Below, piece by piece: positions 43,826 through 54,071 of a stretch of DNA of 64,000 nt (within the stretch, counting starts at the first letter, position 1; every line of letters begins with the position of its first letter). Position numbers and translations under genes: made by a program. A model generated the notes under the pieces. The model made no database searches. It saw nothing but the letters and a program-made list of their open reading frames with translations, and was not told the origin of the DNA. The DNA lies in NCBI RefSeq assembly GCF_014648175.1, contig NZ_BMQP01000001.1:310001-374000 (forward strand), given 5' to 3'. Source of the DNA: Planobispora rosea. GTDB taxonomy: Bacteria > Actinomycetota > Actinomycetes > Streptosporangiales > Streptosporangiaceae.

Positions 43826-44553
43826 CGGTCCCCGTCTTCCTGGCCGGCCCGGCCGACCTGGCGCGGGCCGAGTTCACGCTCGGCGGTCCCGAGGGGCGCC
43901 ACGCGGCGGCCGTGCGGCGGCTGCGGGCGGGTGAGCGGCTCGACCTGACCGACGGCGCCGGCGCCGTGGCCGAGTGCGAGGTCCTGGACGCCGGCAAGGA
44001 CTCCCTCCGGGTACGGGTGCTGCGCCGGTACGAGGAACCCGCGCCCGCCCCGCGGCTGGTCGTGGTGCAGGGCCTGCCCAAGGGCGACCGGGGCGAGCTG
44101 GCCGTGGAGATGATGACCGAGGCCGGGGTCGACGTCATCGTGCCCTGGGCCGCCTCCCGCTGCGTCACCCAGTGGAAGGGGGAGCGCGCCGCCAAGTCGC
44201 TGGCCCGGTGGCGGTCCACCGCCCGGGAGGCGGGCAAGCAGGCGCGCCGCTTCCACCTGCCCGAGGTGGCCGAGCTCGCGACCACGGCCGGGGTCGCCGA
44301 GCTGCTGTCGGCCGCCGCGCTGGGGGTCGTGCTGCACGAGGAGGCCGGTACGGCCCTGTCCGGGCTGGAGCCGCCCGCCGCGGGCGACATCGTCGTGGTC
44401 GTCGGCCCCGAGGGCGGGATCTCCGGGGAGGAGCTCGCCGTCTTCCGCGAGGCGAAGGCCGTCCCGGCGCTGCTCGGGCCGACGGTCCTGCGGACCTCGA
44501 CGGCCGGGGTCGCCGCGGCGGCGGTGCTCCAGGCCCGCACCGGCCGCTGGTGA
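43822..44553 (+). CDS. rsmE: 16S rRNA (uracil1498-N3)-methyltransferase
   Basis: 243-residue SPOUT methyltransferase that modifies U1498 in the 30S decoding centre using SAM. N-terminal PUA-like part ([20 protein letters not shown]), [43 protein letters not shown] and the knotted C-terminal [16 protein letters not shown] are diagnostic. ATGA overlap with dnaJ. Convergent with the sigma-partner gene. Confidence 0.95.
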   Translation: MTVPVFLAGPADLARAEFTLGGPEGRHAAAVRRLRAGERLDLTDGAGAVAECEVLDAGKDSLRVRVLRRYEEPAPAPRLVVVQGLPKGDRGELAVEMMTEAGVDVIVPWAASRCVTQWKGERAAKSLARWRSTAREAGKQARRFHLPEVAELATTAGVAELLSAAALGVVLHEEAGTALSGLEPPAAGDIVVVVGPEGGISGEELAVFREAKAVPALLGPTVLRTSTAGVAAAAVLQARTGRW

Positions 44554-44566
44554 TCCCCGGCCGGGG

Positions 44567-45217
44567 TCAGCTGTCCGCCGGGGCCGGCGTGGGCATGTCC
44601 GTCGGCGTCGGCAGCGGCTCGTCCGGCGGCGGGCACTCCTCGACCGGGCAGGGGGCCTCCGGAGGCGTGGACGCCTCCGAGGGGGTCGGGGTCGGCGTCG
44701 CGCTCTCCTCGCACTCGTCGAGCGGCTCACTCGGCTCGACCGTCGTGGGCTCGACGGTCACCGTCGGGCAGGGAGTGGCCGTCGGGGTGGGGGTCGCCGG
44801 GGTCGGCTGCGGGCTCGAACTCGGCGGGGCCGGCGTCACCGCCGTGGAGTCGGCGGACGGTGACGCGCTGGGCTCGACGGGAGGCGGAACGGCCGGGTTG
44901 GTGTTCGGGGCCGGGCGGGAGGTGCTGCCCGACTGGGGAGGAGCCGTCGTCTCGACGGGGCCGGACCGTCCGGCGGGCTGGGCGAACTCCTGCACCTGCT
45001 CGCGGAGTCCGGGGACGATCATCACGATGGCGGCGGCGACGAGGATCGCCCCCAGGACGGAGGCTCCGGCGCGCCACCACAGCAGCCCGCGGAGCCCGCG
45101 TCGTTCTATGCGAGCGCGGATGATCTCCAGTCCGTCGGGGGAGGGAACGACCGAGTCCGCCTCCGCGCTGAGGACACGGCGGAGCAGTTCGCCGTACTCG
45201 TCGGGGGCGTCGGTCAT
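44567..45217 (-). CDS. single-pass membrane protein, probable partner of the ECF sigma factor
   Basis: 216 residues: short cytoplasmic N-terminus (EYGELLRRVLSAEADSV), one helix (AGASVLGAILVAAAIVMIVPG, about 50-70) and a long extracellular Pro/Thr/Ser tail with a few Cys (CPTV, ECEE, CPVEECPP). The start overlaps the ECF sigma gene stop (ATGA), the classic layout for an anti-sigma factor. No zinc HxxxCxxC motif is present, so the role is inferred from position only. Confidence 0.68.
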   Translation of the reverse strand: MTDAPDEYGELLRRVLSAEADSVVPSPDGLEIIRARIERRGLRGLLWWRAGASVLGAILVAAAIVMIVPGLREQVQEFAQPAGRSGPVETTAPPQSGSTSRPAPNTNPAVPPPVEPSASPSADSTAVTPAPPSSSPQPTPATPTPTATPCPTVTVEPTTVEPSEPLDECEESATPTPTPSEASTPPEAPCPVEECPPPDEPLPTPTDMPTPAPADS

Positions 45218-45825
45218 GAGAGTTGCTCCAGTATGGTTCGGAGGGCGGCCATGCCACGTGCGGTGTGGCTCTTGACCGCGCCTTTGCTGATGCCCATCGC
45301 ATGAGCGATCTGCGCTTCGGACAGGTCCCCGTAGTACCGCAGAACCAAGGCCTCCCGCTGGCGCGCCGGCAGACCGCGGAGCGCCTCGATGACGGCGGAC
45401 CGCTCCAGCTCGCCGATCGCGCCGTTCTCGGCGCTCGGCGCGTCGGGCAGGCCCTTGGGGGCGTACTTCTCGACGACCGCGCGGTGCCGGAGCACGGAAC
45501 GCGATCGGTTGACGACCGATTGGCGCAGGTAGGCGAGTGCCTTGTCGGGGTCGCGCAGCCTGCGCCAGGCGCCGTGGATGGCGACGAACGCGTCCTGCAC
45601 GACTTCCTCCGCGGTTGCCACATCGCGGACGAGCAATACGGCGAGGCGCACGAGCGACCGGTAGTGCGCGCTGTAGAGCGCGGTAACGGCCATGTCGGCA
45701 TCCCACCCGACGGGCACCGCCCCGAGCGACCTGTCGGCCACGAGGGTCTCGGTGGTCACATCAATGGGACGCTCGGCATCCCCGGAGGGTTTACGCTCGT
45801 GCGGTTCAGGTTCATTAGGGGGCAT
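45214..45825 (-). CDS. ECF-type RNA polymerase sigma factor (SigE/SigM-like)
   Basis: 203 residues. Region 2 (ALYSAHYRSLVRLAVLLVRDVATAEEVVQDAFVAIHGAWRRL) and region 4 (LPARQREALVLRYYGDLSEAQIAHAMGISKGAVKSHTARGMAALR) are complete, the latter with the SKGAVKSHTARG recognition helix. The first ~45 residues are not conserved and lack a Shine-Dalgarno, so a start at the ATG near 45693 (MAVTALYSAHY) is possible. Co-transcribed with the downstream membrane protein. Confidence 0.88.
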   Translation of the reverse strand: MPPNEPEPHERKPSGDAERPIDVTTETLVADRSLGAVPVGWDADMAVTALYSAHYRSLVRLAVLLVRDVATAEEVVQDAFVAIHGAWRRLRDPDKALAYLRQSVVNRSRSVLRHRAVVEKYAPKGLPDAPSAENGAIGELERSAVIEALRGLPARQREALVLRYYGDLSEAQIAHAMGISKGAVKSHTARGMAALRTILEQLS

Positions 45826-45976
45826 GACCCAGTCGTGTCCTCGCCAGGCGGACTATTGGGCAAACTCGCAATCGCCTGCCGTCGCAAGTTTCGCACACAT
45901 AGCCTATCGCCGTGGATCTCCGTTCGCCCTCGGTGGCGTTACTGATCTATGACGTCCGCCGGGATAGGGTGCACCC

Positions 45977-46330
45977 ATGGTGAGTGAAGCCGACTGCCTG
46001 TTCTGCAGGATCGTGGCCAAGGAGATCCCCGCGGATGTCGTCCACGAGACGGAGCGCACCCTGGCCTTCCGCGACATCGACCCCCAGGCGCCCACCCACG
46101 TCCTGGTCATCCCCAAGGACCACTACCGGGACGCCGCGGCGCTGGCGGCGGCCGACCACGGGCTGGCCGACGAGGTGATCAAGGCCGCGCACGCGGTCGC
46201 CGAGCAGGAGGGCATCGCCGGCTCCGGCTACCGGCTGGTCTTCAACACCGGGCCGCAGGCCGGCCAGACCGTCTTCCACGTGCACGGGCACGTGCTCGGC
46301 GGACGCGGCCTGACCTGGCCGCCCGGCTGA
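45977..46330 (+). CDS. HIT family nucleotide-binding protein (HINT-like)
   Basis: 117 residues: zinc-like CLFCRI at the N-terminus, LAFRDIDPQAPTHVLVIPK, and the catalytic histidine triad HVHGHVLGGR. HINT proteins hydrolyse purine phosphoramidates. A TAGGGT -10 (45965-45970) ends 6 nt before the ATG, suggesting a leaderless mRNA. Next to phoH as in many actinobacteria. Confidence 0.93.
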   Translation: MVSEADCLFCRIVAKEIPADVVHETERTLAFRDIDPQAPTHVLVIPKDHYRDAAALAAADHGLADEVIKAAHAVAEQEGIAGSGYRLVFNTGPQAGQTVFHVHGHVLGGRGLTWPPG

Positions 46331-46367
46331 GAAACCGGAAAGCGCGATCATCTCCATCGCGGATACG

Positions 46368-47513
<1,146 letters not shown>

Positions 47514-47588
47514 ATAAGTGAGAGAGCGAGCCAGTGGGCACCGTGAGCAAGCCCATGCGAGCTCCGAGCCGCCAGGCGTGGAGATCGC

Positions 47589-48071
47589 ATGAGCATTGAA
47601 ATCAACAACGAGTCGGGCGTCGAGGTCGACGAAAGCCTCCTGATCTCGCTGGCCGGGCACGTGCTGGAGCGAATGGGCATCAACCCCCTCGCGGAGCTGT
47701 CGATCCTCGTGGTGGACGAGGACGCGATGGCCGACCTGCACGAGCGGTGGATGGGCGAGCCGGGGCCGACGGACGTCCTGGCCTTCCCGATGGACGAACT
47801 GCGTCCCGGCGGCGGCGCCGGGGCGCGGCAGGAGGGTGACGCCCCCGTCGACCCGGCCCTCCTCGGGGACGTGGTGCTCTGCCCGCAGGTGGCCGCCCGG
47901 CAGGGGGCCGAGGCCGGGCACGGCACCGAGGCGGAGCTGGAGCTGCTGTGCACGCACGGCATCCTCCACCTGCTCGGGTACGACCACGCCGAGCCAGAGG
48001 AGCACAAGGAGATGTTCGGCCTCCAGGGCGAACTGCTCGAATCGTGGCGGGAGGTGCGCCCCCAGCGGTGA
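47589..48071 (+). CDS. ybeY: endoribonuclease YbeY
   Basis: 160-residue metalloprotein for 16S rRNA 3'-end maturation and ribosome quality control. The zinc motif [11 protein letters not shown] (first His about residue 123) and [11 protein letters not shown] are conserved. An acidic/Gly insert (about 80-95) is typical of actinobacteria. Follows phoH by 75 nt; the stop overlaps the corC GTG. Confidence 0.95.
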   Translation: MSIEINNESGVEVDESLLISLAGHVLERMGINPLAELSILVVDEDAMADLHERWMGEPGPTDVLAFPMDELRPGGGAGARQEGDAPVDPALLGDVVLCPQVAARQGAEAGHGTEAELELLCTHGILHLLGYDHAEPEEHKEMFGLQGELLESWREVRPQR

Positions 48072-49372
48072 GTCTCGCCAACGGGTGGTTGTTCTCGGCC
48101 GTCGTCCTCGTCGTGGTCGGCGGCCTGATCGCCAGCGCGGAGACCGCGCTGACCCGCATCTCGAGGGTGCGCGCGGAGGAGTTCGTCCGTGAGGACCGCC
48201 GGGGGGCCGAGCGCCTGCAGGCGATCGTCGCCGACCCGCCGCGTTACCTCAACCTCCTGCTGCTGCTCCGGCTGACCTGCGAACTGGTCGCCACGGTGAT
48301 CGCCACGCTGCTGTTCATCGACTGGTTCGGCGACCAGGGCTGGGCCTACGCCGCCGCGGCGGCGGTCATGGTCGTGGTCAGCTACGTGATCGTCGGGGTG
48401 TCCCCGCGGACGCTGGGCCGCCAGCACGCCGAGCCCATCGCGCTCGCGAGCGCTCCCCCCGTGTACGGACTGACCCGCATCTTCGGCCCGCTCCCCAAGC
48501 TGCTCATCCTGATCGGCAACGCGGTGACGCCGGGCAAGGGCTTCCGGGAGGGGCCGTTCACCTCCGAGGCGGAGCTGCGCGACCTGGTCGACCTGGCGGA
48601 GGAACGCAGGGTCATCGAGCCGGACGAGCGGGAGATGATCCACTCCGTGTTCGAGCTCGGCGACACCATCGCCCGCGAGGTCATGGTGCCCCGTACGGAC
48701 ATGGTGTTCATCGAGCGCGGCAAGACGCTGAACCAGGCCCTCTCGCTCGCCCTGCGCAGTGGTTTCTCCCGCATCCCCGTGGTCGGCGAGAACGAGGACG
48801 ACGTCATCGGGATCGTCTACCTCAAAGACGTGATCCGCAGGGTGCAGGACACCGGGGAGGGCGTCCGCGCCGAGCCGGTCGAATCGATCATGCGTACGGC
48901 CACCTACGTGCCGGAGAGCAAGCCGATCGACCAGCTCCTGCGGGAGATGCAGGCCCGCCAGATCCACCTGGCCGTCGTCATCGACGAGTACGGCGGGACG
49001 GCCGGCCTGGTCACCATCGAGGACATCCTCGAGGAGATCGTCGGCGAGATCACCGACGAGTACGACCAGGAGGCTCCCCCGGTGGAGCAGCTGCAGGACG
49101 GCGCGGTCCGGGTGACGGCCCGGCTGCCGGTGAGCGACCTGGCGGACATGTTCGGCGTCGAGCTGGACGTGGACGACGTGGAGACGGTCGGCGGCCTGCT
49201 GGCGCACGCGCTGGGCCGGGTGCCGATCGCCGGCTCCGAGGCGGTGGTGGAGGGACTCAGCCTGACGGCCGAGAGTCTTGAGGGGCGGCGCAACCGGATC
49301 GGGACGGTGCTCGTCCGGCGGACCGGCGCGGTCGAGCAGGACGCGGTCCCGGCCTCCGCCGAGCACGACTGA
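48068..49372 (+). CDS. hemolysin/CorC family transporter (CNNM + CBS + CorC_HlyC)
   Basis: 434 residues: N-terminal DUF21/CNNM membrane domain ([18 protein letters not shown], three or four helices), tandem CBS domains ([52 protein letters not shown]) and a C-terminal transporter-associated domain. Members influence magnesium or cobalt efflux. GTG 48068 overlaps the ybeY stop (GTGA); longer frames lie inside ybeY. Confidence 0.92.
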   Translation: MSLANGWLFSAVVLVVVGGLIASAETALTRISRVRAEEFVREDRRGAERLQAIVADPPRYLNLLLLLRLTCELVATVIATLLFIDWFGDQGWAYAAAAAVMVVVSYVIVGVSPRTLGRQHAEPIALASAPPVYGLTRIFGPLPKLLILIGNAVTPGKGFREGPFTSEAELRDLVDLAEERRVIEPDEREMIHSVFELGDTIAREVMVPRTDMVFIERGKTLNQALSLALRSGFSRIPVVGENEDDVIGIVYLKDVIRRVQDTGEGVRAEPVESIMRTATYVPESKPIDQLLREMQARQIHLAVVIDEYGGTAGLVTIEDILEEIVGEITDEYDQEAPPVEQLQDGAVRVTARLPVSDLADMFGVELDVDDVETVGGLLAHALGRVPIAGSEAVVEGLSLTAESLEGRRNRIGTVLVRRTGAVEQDAVPASAEHD

Positions 49373-49686
49373 GCTCTCCGATCAAGTGATCCTCAAGCCG
49401 CCCGCAAGCGGTCCGCGCCATTCTTCTCCTGCGGCCCCGGTAACGCGGAGCCGGGGAGCGGTCCGAGCGCCGGGAGGGGTTCGCGGCGTGAGGGCCACTC
49501 TCGGGGGGAAGGACGGACGCGGTCGCCTGGCCGGACCGTGGACCGCCCGATCAAAGGGTGTCCTCACCTGCGTGACGCAGGTGAGGACACCCTTTGGGAT
49601 TTTCGGGGAATTGCGCCTCCACCGGTGGGGAAGAAAGCGGGCGGCGGGGACGATCACCCCGCACGTGGCATTCGGGGGAAGTCGTG
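49373..49686. other. intergenic stretch between corC and the lipoprotein gene
   Basis: 313 bp holding no credible gene. Its only clear feature is the long hairpin at 49552-49596. The upstream 170 bp are featureless GC-rich DNA. Confidence 0.5.
49552..49596. terminator. 45-bp inverted repeat with 21-bp arms, likely terminator
   Basis: Arms 49552-49572 and 49576-49596 are perfectly complementary around TGA, forming an exceptionally stable hairpin 180 nt after the corC stop. It is followed by GGGATTTTCGG rather than a T-run. It lies upstream of the lipoprotein gene and could alternatively be an operator or processing site. Confidence 0.55.
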
Positions 49687-50373
49687 ATGCGGGGGATTCG
49701 GGTTGTCGCCGTGGCCGTCGTCTGCGGACTGCTGGGCGGGGTCTCGGCGGGATGCGGCACGGACGAGACGATCTACGGGGAGGCGGAGGCCCGCACGGAG
49801 CTGGAACGGCTGACCGGGCTGCTGCGGGACGTGCCGGACCTGCCGGAGGGATTCTCCGACCGCCCGCGGGGCGGGTGGACGTCCCCGTTCCGGCCCGCCG
49901 ACCGCGCCTGCGCCCGCGTCCTGGACACGGCCGGGAGCGGGCGGCCCGCGCGGCCGTCGAGCGTGCGGGCGGCGGTGACCTACCACGGGGACGCGCTGGG
50001 CGAGCTGGCCGGGATCGGCCTGACGACCTACGCCGGGAGCGCGGCCGAGCGCCGCTTCGCGGTCCTGGCCTCGGAACTGGGCAGGTGCCGGACAGTGGCG
50101 GGCTCCGAGGGGGCCCGGGACACCTCCCTGACCGGGTCCCCCCTGGAACTGGGTGAGATCGGGGACGCGGTGGCGGCCAAGCGGCTGCGCGGTCGCCTGG
50201 ACGGATATCCGTACGAGATGCACCTGGTCTTCGTCCGGGCGGGGCAGACCCTCATCTCGCTGGTGCACGCCGGGATGACGGGCCTCGACGCCGGGCGCAC
50301 CGCCCGGCTGGCCCGGTCGTTCGCCGGGCGGGTGCGCGGGGACGGGAGGAGCCTGAATACCCTTGTGCCGTGA
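49687..50373 (+). CDS. putative lipoprotein / extracytoplasmic sensor-like protein
   Basis: 228 residues with a lipoprotein-like signal ending VSAGC (Cys23; Ser at -3 is a weak lipobox). The mature part includes RTELERLTGLLRDVPDLPEGF, two further Cys (ACARV, GRCRT) likely disulfide-bonded, and VHAGMTGLDAGRTARLARSFAGRV at the end. This plan resembles PknH-type extracellular sensor domains, but I cannot assign it firmly. ATG 49687 preferred, GGGGGAA upstream. The stop overlaps the deaminase-like gene (GTGA). Confidence 0.7.
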   Translation: MRGIRVVAVAVVCGLLGGVSAGCGTDETIYGEAEARTELERLTGLLRDVPDLPEGFSDRPRGGWTSPFRPADRACARVLDTAGSGRPARPSSVRAAVTYHGDALGELAGIGLTTYAGSAAERRFAVLASELGRCRTVAGSEGARDTSLTGSPLELGEIGDAVAAKRLRGRLDGYPYEMHLVFVRAGQTLISLVHAGMTGLDAGRTARLARSFAGRVRGDGRSLNTLVP

Positions 50374-50702
50374 GTGAGACGACCCTCAGCCCCGAGGACA
50401 ACAAGATCATTACCCTGGCGCGCTCGGCCCGGGCCCGCAACGGCGCCGCCGAGGGCGCCGCCGTACGCGACGAGACCGGCCGGACCTACTCCTCGACCAA
50501 CGTGGCGCTGCCCTCGCTGACGTTGTCGGCGTTGCAGGTCGCGGTGGCGATGGCGGTCTCCAGCGGCGCCCGCTCCCTGGAGGCCGCGGCGCTGGTCACG
50601 GCGGGCGACGGGCCGAGCGAGGCGGACACCCTGGCCGTGCGCGAACTGGGCGGCTCGACCCTGCTGGTGGCCGGTCCGGACGGCACGCTGCGTCAGAGTT
50701 GA
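50370..50702 (+). CDS. cytidine-deaminase-fold protein lacking catalytic residues
   Basis: 110 residues. The fold signature is recognisable (KIITLARSARARNGAAEGAAVRDETGRTYSSTNVALPSLTLSALQVAVA), but positions where cytidine deaminases carry the zinc ligand and Glu (C/HAE) and PCxxC read LPSLTLSALQ and no Cys occurs anywhere. It cannot be a zinc deaminase. A gene of this kind next to era is common in actinobacteria. GTG start overlaps the previous stop; the stop abuts the TTG upstream of era. Confidence 0.75.
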   Translation: MSETTLSPEDNKIITLARSARARNGAAEGAAVRDETGRTYSSTNVALPSLTLSALQVAVAMAVSSGARSLEAAALVTAGDGPSEADTLAVRELGGSTLLVAGPDGTLRQS

Positions 50703-50719
50703 GCCGGGCATCGGGGACA

Positions 50720-51640
50720 ATGGACGGCGTGAGTTCCTCAGCTGCTGATTTCCGCGCGGGTTTCGCCTGCTTCGTCGGCCGGCCCAACGTCGGCAAATCC
50801 ACGCTGATGAACGCGTTGGTCGGCACCAAGGTGGCGATCACCTCGTCCAAGCCGCAGACCACCCGGCGCGTCATCCGCGGCATCGTGCACCGCCCGGACG
50901 CCCAGCTCATCATCGTGGACACGCCCGGGCTGCACCGCCCGCGCACGTTGCTCGGCGAGCGGCTGGACAGCCTGGTGCTGTCCACCCTCTCCGAGGTCGA
51001 CGTGATCGGTTTCTGCGTCCCGGCCAACGAGCCCGTCGGCAGGGGCGACAGGTTCATCGCGGACAAGCTGGCGGCGGTCAAGAAGACCCCGGTGGTCGCG
51101 GTGGTCACCAAGTGCGACCTGGCCACCCGGGAGCAGATCGCTGAGCAGCTGCTCGCGGTCTCCCGGCTGGCCGAGTTCGCGGAGATCGTCCCGGTCTCCG
51201 CGCAGGCCGGGGAGCAGCTCGGCGTGCTGGCCGACCAGCTGATCGAGCGCCTCCCGCAGAGCCCCCCGCTCTACGAGGGCGGGCAGCTCACCGACGAGCC
51301 CGAGCAGGTCCTGGTCGGCGAGCTCATCCGGGAGGCCGCCCTGGAGGGCGTCCGCGACGAGCTGCCGCACTCGATCGCGGTCGTCGTCGACGAGATGATG
51401 CCCCGCGAGGGACGCGACGACCTGCTCGACATCTACGCGCACATGTTCGTCGAGCGTCCCTCGCAGAAGGCCATCGTGATCGGCCACAAGGGCACGCGGC
51501 TGAAGGAGGTCGGCAGCCGTGCCCGGCAGCAGATCGAGGCGCTGCTCGGCACCCGCGTCTACCTCGACCTGCGGATCAGCGTCGCCAAGGACTGGCAGCG
51601 CGACCCCAAGCAGCTGCGCCGCCTCGGCTTCTACGACTGA
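50720..51640 (+). CDS. era: GTPase Era
   Basis: 306-residue Era, required for 16S rRNA maturation and 30S assembly. G domain: GRPNVGKST, TTRRVIRG, DTPGLHRP, TKCD. C-terminal KH domain: VVVDEMMPREGRDDLLDIYAHMFVERPSQKAIVIGHKGTRLKEVGSRARQQIE, shown as signature pieces. Start options: TTG 50699, ATG 50720, or GTG 50729, the last placed 7 nt after a GACAAT -10-like hexamer (50716-50721) and so possibly leaderless. Confidence 0.95.
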   Translation: MDGVSSSAADFRAGFACFVGRPNVGKSTLMNALVGTKVAITSSKPQTTRRVIRGIVHRPDAQLIIVDTPGLHRPRTLLGERLDSLVLSTLSEVDVIGFCVPANEPVGRGDRFIADKLAAVKKTPVVAVVTKCDLATREQIAEQLLAVSRLAEFAEIVPVSAQAGEQLGVLADQLIERLPQSPPLYEGGQLTDEPEQVLVGELIREAALEGVRDELPHSIAVVVDEMMPREGRDDLLDIYAHMFVERPSQKAIVIGHKGTRLKEVGSRARQQIEALLGTRVYLDLRISVAKDWQRDPKQLRRLGFYD

Positions 51641-51707
51641 CATCTTCTACGGCTGACGCCGCCTCCGCCTCCGGCGCCGCGCCCAGCCGTCGGCTTCACG
51701 GCACCGC

Positions 51708-52190
51708 TCAGCGGCGGACCAGGGCGGTGATCCCCAGCGCGGTCACCGCCAGCGCCGCCGCGAGCGCGGCGAACCAGCCGTACTCGACGGTCGGCTGGAT
51801 CCTCATCAGGCCGCCGAGGTCGATCGAGGCGTTCTCGGCCCTGCCCTGCGGGTCGCTCAGGAAGATCAGCAGAACCAGTACGGTGATCGCTCCCGGCAGC
51901 GTCGCGAGAGCGGTGAACCGCCGGCCGTCCGCGGCACCGGCGATCCCCAGGGCCGCCACGGCGCCGAGCGCCGTCGCCGCGGCTCCGGAGATCAGCGCGA
52001 GCATCCCCGACCAGTCGTCCACACCCCGGACGCGCTCACTCACCGAGCCGAAGAAGACGATGTCCGCGGTGATCCCCGCCCAGGGCAGGAAGGCGCTCAC
52101 CACGAGCAGGGCGCCCGCGGCGACCACCGCGATCGGCAGGGCCCGGCCGGGCGCGGAGGCGGGCGCGGGGACGGCGGTGGGGTCGGCCAT
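51708..52190 (-). CDS. four-helix membrane protein
   Basis: 160 residues, no recognised family. Helices at about 17-38 (LPIAVVAAGALLVVSAFLPW), 64-88, 96-113 and 136-157. Short loops; an extracytoplasmic segment after helix 1 contains SVSERVRGVDDWSG. ATG start. Convergent with era. Confidence 0.7.
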   Translation of the reverse strand: MADPTAVPAPASAPGRALPIAVVAAGALLVVSAFLPWAGITADIVFFGSVSERVRGVDDWSGMLALISGAAATALGAVAALGIAGAADGRRFTALATLPGAITVLVLLIFLSDPQGRAENASIDLGGLMRIQPTVEYGWFAALAAALAVTALGITALVRR

Positions 52191-52288
52191 CGGCCCAGGC
52201 TAGTTTCCCGTCCCGGCCGGGGACAGGCTCCACACGCACAATCCGCCCGGCCGGTTCCTCAACCCGGCAACATGATCACAGGAAGGGG

Positions 52289-52337
52289 CTCGGGCGGCCG
52301 GGCGGTCGGGCGGTCGGGTGGCCGGGCGGTCGGGTGG
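52289..52337. repeat. short tandem GGGCGGTCG-type repeats
   Basis: Five or six degenerate 8-9-bp units (GGGCGG[T/C]C, GGGTGGCC) run up to the ureD stop. Non-coding; probably slippage-prone. Confidence 0.5.
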
Positions 52338-52341
52338 CCGG

Positions 52342-53289
52342 TCAGCGCGGGAGCGCCGCCGTTTCGCCCCGCTCCAGACGGCGGCGGAGTCCGGCCGCGT
52401 CCGGGGCGAGGGCGGAGACCAGGACTCCCGGCCCGGCCAGCGGCAGCACGGCCCAGCCGTCCCCGATGACCGCCTCTCCGGCCAGGAGGCTCCCGCTGCC
52501 GGCGGTGCCCGGAGGCCCGGTGATCAGGGTGCCGCCCACGCAGCGGGCGTCGCCGTACACGGCGGGGCTGGCGTCGATCGCCGGATCGCCCACCGTGAAC
52601 TCCTGACGGAGCAGCGGGCGCCCGCCGACCACGGCGTCGAAGCGGGTACGGCAGCGGCCGGGGGCCTCGCCGTACCGGCCGAAGACGATCTCCTCACGCC
52701 AGAGCACACGGGCGTCCGGGGCCAGTTCCAGCCGTACCGTCATGCGGTGACGGCAGCCCGCCGCGAGCACGGTCGGCTCCGGCGCGAACCTCAGTGACGC
52801 CCCGGCGCCGATCCGCGCGGTGATGGTCATGGACGACTCCTCCGGGGCGGACCCGGGGCGGGGGCCGGGCAGGACCAGGGTGCTCGCGACCGAGCGGACG
52901 TCCAGGGCGGTGCCCGGCGCCACGTCGATGTCGAGCGCCAGGTCGTCGCCGCCGAGCGGCCCGGCGGCGGTGGCCACCAGGTACACCTGGCCCGGCCCGG
53001 TGCGGCGCAGGGTGATCGGCGGGGCGGAGCGCATCGTGGCCAGCACGGTCCGCCCGCCGGGACCGGGCGCGGTGGCGAGTACGGCCCGCGCGGTCATCGA
53101 CCGCCGCCGGTCCGCCGGAGCGGCGGGATCCGGCCGGGAGGCGGAGGTCTGAGGGGCGGGACCCGGCTGGGAGGCGGAGGTCTGGTCCGGCGGCGGGACG
53201 GCCGCCGGATCCGGCCGCGGTGCGGAGACCGGGCCGGTCCGCCGGACGGGCGCGGTACGGGTCACGGCGTCAGACGGGGGTGTGATCAT
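52342..53289 (-). CDS. ureD: urease accessory protein UreD (UreH)
   Basis: 315 residues from ATG 53289, which overlaps ureG by 20 nt. UreD binds apo-urease with UreF and UreG for nickel insertion. The conserved core begins at [25 protein letters not shown] (trimmed), with [29 protein letters not shown] and [11 protein letters not shown]. The first ~64 residues are Pro/Ala/Thr/Ser-rich and not typical; ATG 53097 would give a more usual 251-residue protein but lacks a ribosome-binding site. Last gene of the urease operon. Confidence 0.88.
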   Translation of the reverse strand: MITPPSDAVTRTAPVRRTGPVSAPRPDPAAVPPPDQTSASQPGPAPQTSASRPDPAAPADRRRSMTARAVLATAPGPGGRTVLATMRSAPPITLRRTGPGQVYLVATAAGPLGGDDLALDIDVAPGTALDVRSVASTLVLPGPRPGSAPEESSMTITARIGAGASLRFAPEPTVLAAGCRHRMTVRLELAPDARVLWREEIVFGRYGEAPGRCRTRFDAVVGGRPLLRQEFTVGDPAIDASPAVYGDARCVGGTLITGPPGTAGSGSLLAGEAVIGDGWAVLPLAGPGVLVSALAPDAAGLRRRLERGETAALPR

Positions 53290-54025
53290 GGCTGTGCCCG
53301 GGGGACCCGGCGCGGTGGCCGGGTCCGGGGGATCCGGAGTCGTGGCCGTGCCCGCGGGGTCCGGTGCCGTGCCCGTGGGCCCAGGCCTCGACGACGCCGA
53401 TGACCCACTCGGCCACCGCGTGCGCCTCCGGCTCCTGCCGGATCGAGGTGAACAGCACGGGCCTGCCCTCCCGTACGGCCGCCGCGTCACGGGACATGAC
53501 CGTCAGGTCGGCGCCGACCATGGGGGCCAGATCGGTCTTGTTGATCACGAGCAGGTCGGCCGTCGTGACGCCGGGACCACCTTTGCGGGGAACCTTGTCG
53601 CCACCGGACACGTCCAGCACGAAGATCTGCCGGTCGGCCAGCCCCCGGCTGAAGGTGGCGGTGAGATTGTCGCCGCCACTCTCCACGATCACCAGGTCGA
53701 GCGGGCCGAACCGCTCCTCCAGGGTCTCCACCGCGTCCAGGTTGGCCGCGATGTCGTCGCGGATGGCGGTGTGCGGGCAGCAGCCGGTCTGGACGGCGGC
53801 GATCCGCCCGGGGTCGAGCACACCCGCCCTCCGCAGGAAGTCGGCGTCCTCGGTGGTGTAGATGTCGTTGGTGACCACGGCCAGGCGCAGGGTCCGGCCG
53901 AGGGCACGGCAGAGTGCGGCGGTCAGCGCGGTCTTGCCGCTGCCGACGGGCCCGCCGACGCCCAGCCGCAGCGCGCGGCCGTGCGGGTGCGGGGCGTGGT
54001 GACGGTCGTCGTGGTCGGCGCCCAT
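53270..54025 (-). CDS. ureG: urease accessory GTPase UreG with histidine-rich ends
   Basis: 251-residue SIMIBI GTPase that powers nickel insertion into urease. P-loop GGPVGSGKT (about 24-32), [13 protein letters not shown], the metal-binding CPH in [11 protein letters not shown] (the preceding Gly is replaced by a second Cys), [12 protein letters not shown] and [13 protein letters not shown]. Unusually, both ends are His-rich: [12 protein letters not shown] at the N-terminus and a ~35-residue GHGHD/GHSHDH tail, probable nickel stores. Confidence 0.95.
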   Translation of the reverse strand: MGADHDDRHHAPHPHGRALRLGVGGPVGSGKTALTAALCRALGRTLRLAVVTNDIYTTEDADFLRRAGVLDPGRIAAVQTGCCPHTAIRDDIAANLDAVETLEERFGPLDLVIVESGGDNLTATFSRGLADRQIFVLDVSGGDKVPRKGGPGVTTADLLVINKTDLAPMVGADLTVMSRDAAAVREGRPVLFTSIRQEPEAHAVAEWVIGVVEAWAHGHGTGPRGHGHDSGSPGPGHRAGSPGHSHDHTPV

Positions 54026-54071
54026 GGGTCACCGTCCTTTCGATGGTCCGGCCGTGGCGGCCGGAGGGAGG

